The position numbers and the translations under genes were made by a program. DNA of 9,418 bases, taken from Nitrososphaerales archaeon (lineage in GTDB: Archaea; Thermoproteota; Nitrososphaeria; Nitrososphaerales; Gagatemarchaeaceae). The DNA lies in NCBI GenBank assembly GCA_030040055.1, contig JASHUK010000008.1, forward strand, positions 1 through 9,418, in the 5' to 3' direction. Below, in pieces: positions 6,043-9,418 of this stretch. The notes under the pieces are model-generated. The model did not search any database. It saw only the letters and a program-made list of their open reading frames with translations, and was not told the origin of the DNA. Each line of letters begins with the position of its first letter. Position 1 is the stretch's first letter.

Positions 6043-8130
6043 TCAGACAGCCGTCGAATACTGGATGCTCGCGACAGACTTGCATCTCCGACACCTCGTG
6101 GCGTTCTGAGGCAGCTTCGCCCCGCAGTTCTTGCAGACGGATATCGTCCTGTCGACCTTGAAGTACGGGAGCTTCGGGGTCGCGTTCAGTATCAGGTTGT
6201 AGATCCCCCTGACCTCCTCCGCGGAGCCGTCCAGGGTCACGGACATCCCCCCGTGGAGCCCTGAGGAGAGCTTCGTCATGTAGTCCGTCCTTTCCGTGTT
6301 CTCGAGGTCTGCCAGCTGAAGCCTGGGAGACTGCGTGTATCCGCCCTTCTGTAGGGGCTGCAGGTTGGCCTTGCCGTACTTCTCCGAGTCGAGCCCCGCG
6401 AGACGCGCTGCACCGTCGAGGTCGAGCATGGACACCCCGAGGCGGTCGATTCTGGTGGACTTGTCCCTGGCCACCTGGTCGGCCGTGTCGACTATCTTGA
6501 GGGCGAGCTCGTTCCTGGAGCCAGTGGTCGGGTCCCTGATGAGGCTTGCGAGCGCCTCCTCAATCCCGACCATGTTCATTATGAGAGGCATGGTGTCGGA
6601 CGTGACCGCGTCGGACCCCCCCGCGAGGGAAGGCAGCAGGCCGCGCTTCAGGCTCCGCTCGACCAGCCTGCGCCTGGTCGAGAGGGCGTCGGAGGCGACC
6701 CCGATGAGGAGGGCAAGCTTCGCCCTGAAGTAGGTCTCGTCCTGGTTCGAGTCGTATGCCAGCCTTGGGAGGTTCAGGCTGAGCCCGTGAAGGAAGCTGA
6801 CGTTGTCCGCCTGGGACTCCTGGGACAGGACGTTGCCGTTCAGGCCCAGGAAGCTCCGTCGCTGGTCGGACGAGAAGAACGCGACCCTCCCGCCGTTGAA
6901 GATTATCGCCGCCGCGTCCTTGAGGGTTCTTGTCTCGTCCACCCGGTTGGGCTTCGCAAGGAGCAGCCTGACGTCGGGCCTCGGGGTTTCTTCCACGTAT
7001 GACCTGTAGGCCCCGAGGGCGGCGTCGAGCGTCTTCTCCATGACATCGCTCCCCACCTCGTCGCGCCTGTACTGGTTCAGCTCGATGCTGATCGACGGGA
7101 GCTGCGCTCCGGCGATTGACGCGCTCACGGTCTCGAAGAATCTGAGCAGGACGTACTCGAGCTCCCTCTTCCCCCTGGACTTGCAGAACGGGCCGATATA
7201 CTGCAGGAAGTTCCTGAACGTGATCTCGTCGGAGACCTCCCTCGAGAGCATGGATGTGAGGTCCAGCACGATGTTGAGGGCCCTCTCAGCGCTCTCGGGA
7301 CTGGGTATCATCGGCGAGTTGACTATCCTGCCCCTAGGGTTCAGCCCCGCGCTCCTGACTGACAGCAGGTCCACGAAGACGGTGTCCGGGGTCAGGGCCC
7401 ACGAGCCTGCGTTCGCGATGTGGATGTCGCCCGAGAGGTGAGCGTCGGCGACGTCGCGGGGAAGCTGCTCCAGCAGGAGGTACTCGGAGAAGACCTGCCT
7501 CCCAGTCTGCTGGAAGAGGGTCTCGACGTTGCCCCCGTCGTCCCCGGCCTTCCCAAGGAGCTGCGTGACGTCGTAGATTGGCATCCCGAGCCTGGTGAGC
7601 TTGTGCCTGTACTCCTCCATGCTGTGCTCTACCAGGAGGGCGTTGACGATCTCCCTGATCAGAGGGGCGGTGAGGTACTGCGTCTGGAACTTGTAGAGCC
7701 TCGACTCTGTCTCACTGGTTATCTTCTGGGCGAGCTCCACGGGCATCCCCGCCTCCTTGACCAGCGACTGCAGGATCTTGTTCGCGTTGAACTCCTCCAT
7801 CGTCTGGTGAGACGTCCTGACGTAGAGCTTCCCGCTCTCCACGAGGGACTGCTCCTCTATCTGGCGGGTCAGGTTGAGGACGAGCCTTCCCAGGTTCGTC
7901 ACCGTGTACTTGCGCTCCTGTCTGTTCAGCTGGATCAGGAGCTGCTTGACCAGCTTCCTCAGGTGATATGCGAACTTCCCCGACTCCTTCTTCGACTTGA
8001 ACCCCGCCAGCGTCTTCAGGGCGCTGTAGGTCAGCGGTCCCTTGATGTTCAGGATCCGGAGTATCTCGAGCCTCTGAGGGGAGGCGATTACGGAGTAGAT
8101 GGTCTTGACCCTTCGCGGAGCCGCCTGCAA
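6043..8130 (-). CDS. Winged-helix/ATP-cone/NrdD-like protein with zinc ribbon; probable nucleotide-sensing regulator, no glycyl radical
   Basis: The 695 residues have four parts. Residues about 10-90 form an ArsR-like winged helix (IASPQRLEILRILNIKGPLT, then an FAYHLRKL recognition region). Residues about 100-185 form a divergent ATP-cone (EEFNANKILQSLVKEAG) running into YRHKLTRLGMPIYDVTQLL (174-192), an archaeal NrdD-type junction. Residues about 205-660 resemble the class III reductase barrel (HLSGDIHIANAG 231-242; LSLNLPRLAYDSNQDETYF 450-468; GLHGGMSVTLDGSAEEV 624-640). A zinc ribbon has C666, C669, C680 and C683. The protein ends 12 residues after the ribbon (KSVASIQYSTAV) with no RVxGY glycyl-radical motif, and C316 is the only other cysteine. 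The usual HIHD of the GDIHIHD segment reads HIAN. It can therefore hardly be a working class III enzyme. Fusion to a DNA-binding domain and its place before nrdJ suggest control of dNTP synthesis, but automatic annotation may call it anaerobic reductase. The TTG start at 8130 lies about 30 bases from a TATA box. Confidence 0.88.
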   Translation of the reverse strand: MQAAPRRVKTIYSVIASPQRLEILRILNIKGPLTYSALKTLAGFKSKKESGKFAYHLRKLVKQLLIQLNRQERKYTVTNLGRLVLNLTRQIEEQSLVESGKLYVRTSHQTMEEFNANKILQSLVKEAGMPVELAQKITSETESRLYKFQTQYLTAPLIREIVNALLVEHSMEEYRHKLTRLGMPIYDVTQLLGKAGDDGGNVETLFQQTGRQVFSEYLLLEQLPRDVADAHLSGDIHIANAGSWALTPDTVFVDLLSVRSAGLNPRGRIVNSPMIPSPESAERALNIVLDLTSMLSREVSDEITFRNFLQYIGPFCKSRGKRELEYVLLRFFETVSASIAGAQLPSISIELNQYRRDEVGSDVMEKTLDAALGAYRSYVEETPRPDVRLLLAKPNRVDETRTLKDAAAIIFNGGRVAFFSSDQRRSFLGLNGNVLSQESQADNVSFLHGLSLNLPRLAYDSNQDETYFRAKLALLIGVASDALSTRRRLVERSLKRGLLPSLAGGSDAVTSDTMPLIMNMVGIEEALASLIRDPTTGSRNELALKIVDTADQVARDKSTRIDRLGVSMLDLDGAARLAGLDSEKYGKANLQPLQKGGYTQSPRLQLADLENTERTDYMTKLSSGLHGGMSVTLDGSAEEVRGIYNLILNATPKLPYFKVDRTISVCKNCGAKLPQNATRCRRCKSVASIQYSTAV

Positions 8131-8156
8131 GCCGGTCGGGACGTCGCGGTCAAATG

Positions 8157-8163
8157 TATTTAA
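8157..8163 (-). promoter_or_regulatory. TATA box of the winged-helix/NrdD-like gene
   Basis: The minus strand reads TTAAATA within CGTTAAATACATTT, an AT-rich island in GC-rich surroundings. Its centre is about 30 bases from the TTG at 8130. With the usual archaeal spacing of about 26 bases, transcription would start near 8134, leaving a leader of only a few bases. This supports a (nearly) leaderless message, supports the TTG start, and explains why no Shine-Dalgarno precedes it. Confidence 0.6.
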
Positions 8164-8210
8164 CGATATGATAACAGAATTTCATCAGCGCGGGCCTGCA
8201 GGTGGGGTCG

Positions 8211-8248
8211 CCCTGGCAGATGGGTTTGCCGTGCAAGATTCGCCAGGG
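8211..8248. repeat. Nested inverted repeat in the divergent intergenic region
   Basis: CCCTGGC (8211-8217) and GCCAGGG (8242-8248) form perfect 7-base arms. Inside them TTGC (8226-8229) and GCAA (8233-8236) can pair around CGT. A third copy of the core, CCCTGG, lies at 8278-8283, and GTTCGAC occurs twice (8248-8254 and 8269-8275). The stretch lies between the two divergent promoters, upstream of both TATA candidates, so operator sites are possible. In GC-rich DNA such matches also arise by chance. Apart from these repeats and the promoters, I see nothing in 8131-8349. Confidence 0.35.
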
Positions 8249-8312
8249 TTCGACGCGCCTCTCGCGGCGTTCGACCTCCCTGGTCCGCCCCCTCGTCTGC
8301 AAATGAATATCT

Positions 8313-8319
8313 TTCTAAA
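8313..8319 (+). promoter_or_regulatory. Candidate TATA box for the Ig-like repeat protein
   Basis: TTCTAAA lies in the AT-rich run AAATGAATATCTTTCTAAAC (8301-8320). A start site about 26 bases further on, near 8342, would leave a leader of roughly 8-14 bases before the TTG at 8350 or GTG at 8356. No ribosome site precedes either codon, as expected for such a short leader. The box is a moderate match only. Confidence 0.4.
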
Positions 8320-8355
8320 CCAGTTCAGTTCAGCGAAGCTCTGGACCGCTTGTCT

Positions 8356-9418
8356 GTGAGCCACATCCGGCGGACGCCGGTCATCCTGTTGCTGTTTGCC
8401 ATCCTGCTCTTCGCCTTGGCGGGCGTCATCGTGTCGCCGGCTGTCGCAGTTCTGTCCACTCCGTGCAGCACCAACTGCGGCCCTACGAGCGGGAACCCGG
8501 TCTCCGTGAACTGCGGCACGACAAGCATCGCTGCAGGATCTTCCACGACCTGCTCGGGCGCGGCTGGGTGCGGCGAATGTCTCGGCAGTGCCGCGACCAT
8601 GACCTTCTCCGACTCAGGCACGGGCGCTGTGTCGTTCTCCTCTGAGTCATGCATGATCGAGGGCCTGATTGACGACGAGTGCACTGCGACGGTGACGGGC
8701 ACGATCGCCGGCAGCGTGACTATCACGGTCTCCTACCCCTCGGTAGAGCTTACCACGGGCACTGCGTCGATGACCGTCGTCGGGACGGCCCCTAGCGGGG
8801 AGCCCACCGCCACGTCCGTCACCTGCACCACTTACTCCATCCTGATAGGCGGAACGTCGACCTGTACCGCTGATGTCTCGCTGTCAGTGGGCGGTGAGAC
8901 GGTCACGATGTCCGCCTCGGGCTCTGGCGCCATCTCCTTCTCGGCAACCACATGCTCCCTATCCGGGGGTACCTGCAGCGTTACCGTACAAGGAACCGGG
9001 GCCGGGAGCGTGAACGTCCTCGCTTCATATCCTGGCGACAGCGCTTACGCCGCCAGCTCAGGGAGCTCCCAGGCGATTGCCGTCAGCAAGTCAGCGACGA
9101 CCACTGCGATCGCCTGCACCTCTTACTCGTTAGCGGTCAGCGACTCTACGACCTGCACCGCGACCCTATCGGGGTACTCAGGATCGACCGACGGGGAGGC
9201 TGTCTCCTGGTATCAGTCTGGCACGGGCGGGATATCCTTCTCTGCCGCGACGTGCTCCCTTTCGAGCGGGAGCTGCGGCGTCATGGTGACCGGGGCCACT
9301 TCGGGCGGCCTAACTGTCGAAGCGTTCTTCCCGGGAGACGCCGCTAACGCCGTCAGCTACGCCTACGCCGGTTTCACCGTCACCGGAGCCGCTTCCAGCA
9401 GCGAGACCTCGGTGACCT
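8356..9418 (+). CDS. Exported protein of cysteine-bearing Ig-like repeats (3' end outside window)
   Basis: From GTG at 8356 (or TTG at 8350 in the same frame) the frame is open to the window end: 354 codons plus one base, no stop. The N-terminus is a signal peptide: basic MSHIRRTP, a hydrophobic core at 9-27, and PAVA (28-31) as likely cleavage site. The rest is Ser/Thr/Gly/Ala/Val-rich with very few Lys, as is usual for archaeal surface proteins. Three repeat units start at about residues 49, 153 and 248, with a fourth beginning at 351. Each has a leading Cys, a TCTA-like Cys, and a pair in patterns such as TTCSLSGGTCSVTV, then a unit end like SYPGDSAY. This resembles bacterial-type Ig-like domains (Big_3_5 style) with four cysteines per unit that could form two disulfides outside the cell. 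A surface-layer, adhesion or matrix role is inferred; no enzymatic motif is seen. It is transcribed away from the regulator gene. Confidence 0.85.
   Translation, partial: MSHIRRTPVILLLFAILLFALAGVIVSPAVAVLSTPCSTNCGPTSGNPVSVNCGTTSIAAGSSTTCSGAAGCGECLGSAATMTFSDSGTGAVSFSSESCMIEGLIDDECTATVTGTIAGSVTITVSYPSVELTTGTASMTVVGTAPSGEPTATSVTCTTYSILIGGTSTCTADVSLSVGGETVTMSASGSGAISFSATTCSLSGGTCSVTVQGTGAGSVNVLASYPGDSAYAASSGSSQAIAVSKSATTTAIACTSYSLAVSDSTTCTATLSGYSGSTDGEAVSWYQSGTGGISFSAATCSLSSGSCGVMVTGATSGGLTVEAFFPGDAANAVSYAYAGFTVTGAASSSETSVT
8500..9418 (+). repeat. Tandem Ig-like domain repeats, units of about 95-104 codons
   Basis: Units begin at 8500, 8812, 9097 and 9406 (the last is cut after 13 bases), so spacings are 312, 285 and 309 bases. 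Aligned landmarks are the opening TSVTCT / TAIACT, the second Cys in STCTA / TTCTA, ISFSATTCSLS / ISFSAATCSLS, GTCSVTV / GSCGVMV and YPGDSA / FPGDAA. Unit 1 is the most divergent: it carries an extra GCGEC cluster and lacks the PGD end. The repetition is at protein level; the DNA copies are clearly diverged, so the duplication is not recent. Confidence 0.8.

Noticed and set aside
6043..8130. Functional anaerobic ribonucleotide reductase (nrdD)
   Set aside because: The glycyl-radical glycine region is absent after the zinc ribbon, only one cysteine remains outside it, no activase gene is adjacent, and a DNA-binding domain is fused at the front.
7420..8163. Plus-strand frame opposite the winged-helix domain
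   Set aside because: It is Leu/Val/Glu/Arg-rich shadow sequence; the minus strand encodes clear domains across the same bases and a TATA box suited to that strand.
8952..9347. Plus-strand Arg-rich frame within the Ig-like repeat gene
   Set aside because: It is an alternative frame of the exported repeat protein, whose signal peptide and regular repeats identify the true frame.

Overview
The window looks like a GC-rich archaeal chromosome segment. The evidence is an A/V-type ATP synthase cluster, a B12-dependent (class II) ribonucleotide reductase carrying an intein, TATA-like boxes placed for short or absent leaders, and a secreted protein built of cysteine-bearing Ig-like repeats. I would place it in the Nitrososphaerota/Thaumarchaeota or a neighbouring lineage, but this is an impression from gene content and protein style, not a phylogeny.

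Layout. Positions 1-2278 (+) hold the end of the ATP synthase operon: the last codons of the A subunit, then B (atpB), D (atpD), and an overlapping 45-codon charged helical ORF that may be an extra stalk or accessory subunit. Positions 2268-8130 (-) hold, in transcription order, a winged-helix/ATP-cone/NrdD-like protein with a zinc ribbon (8130-6043), the class II reductase nrdJ with a 344-residue LAGLIDADG-type intein (5971-2552), and an 84-residue double-spanning membrane protein (2522-2268). Its last codons overlap the convergent ATP synthase cluster by 11 bases. From 8356 (+) a divergent gene encodes an exported Ig-like repeat protein that runs off the window.

The most interesting item is the gene upstream of nrdJ. 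It has the body of an anaerobic (class III) reductase but ends just after its zinc ribbon without the glycyl-radical motif. It retains an ATP-cone-like nucleotide domain and has gained an N-terminal DNA-binding domain. The reductase beside it has no ATP-cone. The simplest reading is a former enzyme turned nucleotide-sensing repressor or activator of dNTP synthesis. It would be an archaeal counterpart in logic to bacterial NrdR (zinc ribbon plus ATP-cone), but built from a different scaffold. The reductase itself can be active only after protein splicing, because the intein sits directly before the redox cysteine of the active site.

The 8131-8355 gap between divergent genes holds the likely promoters of both and an inverted-repeat region. 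No tRNA, rRNA, CRISPR array or insertion sequence was seen.
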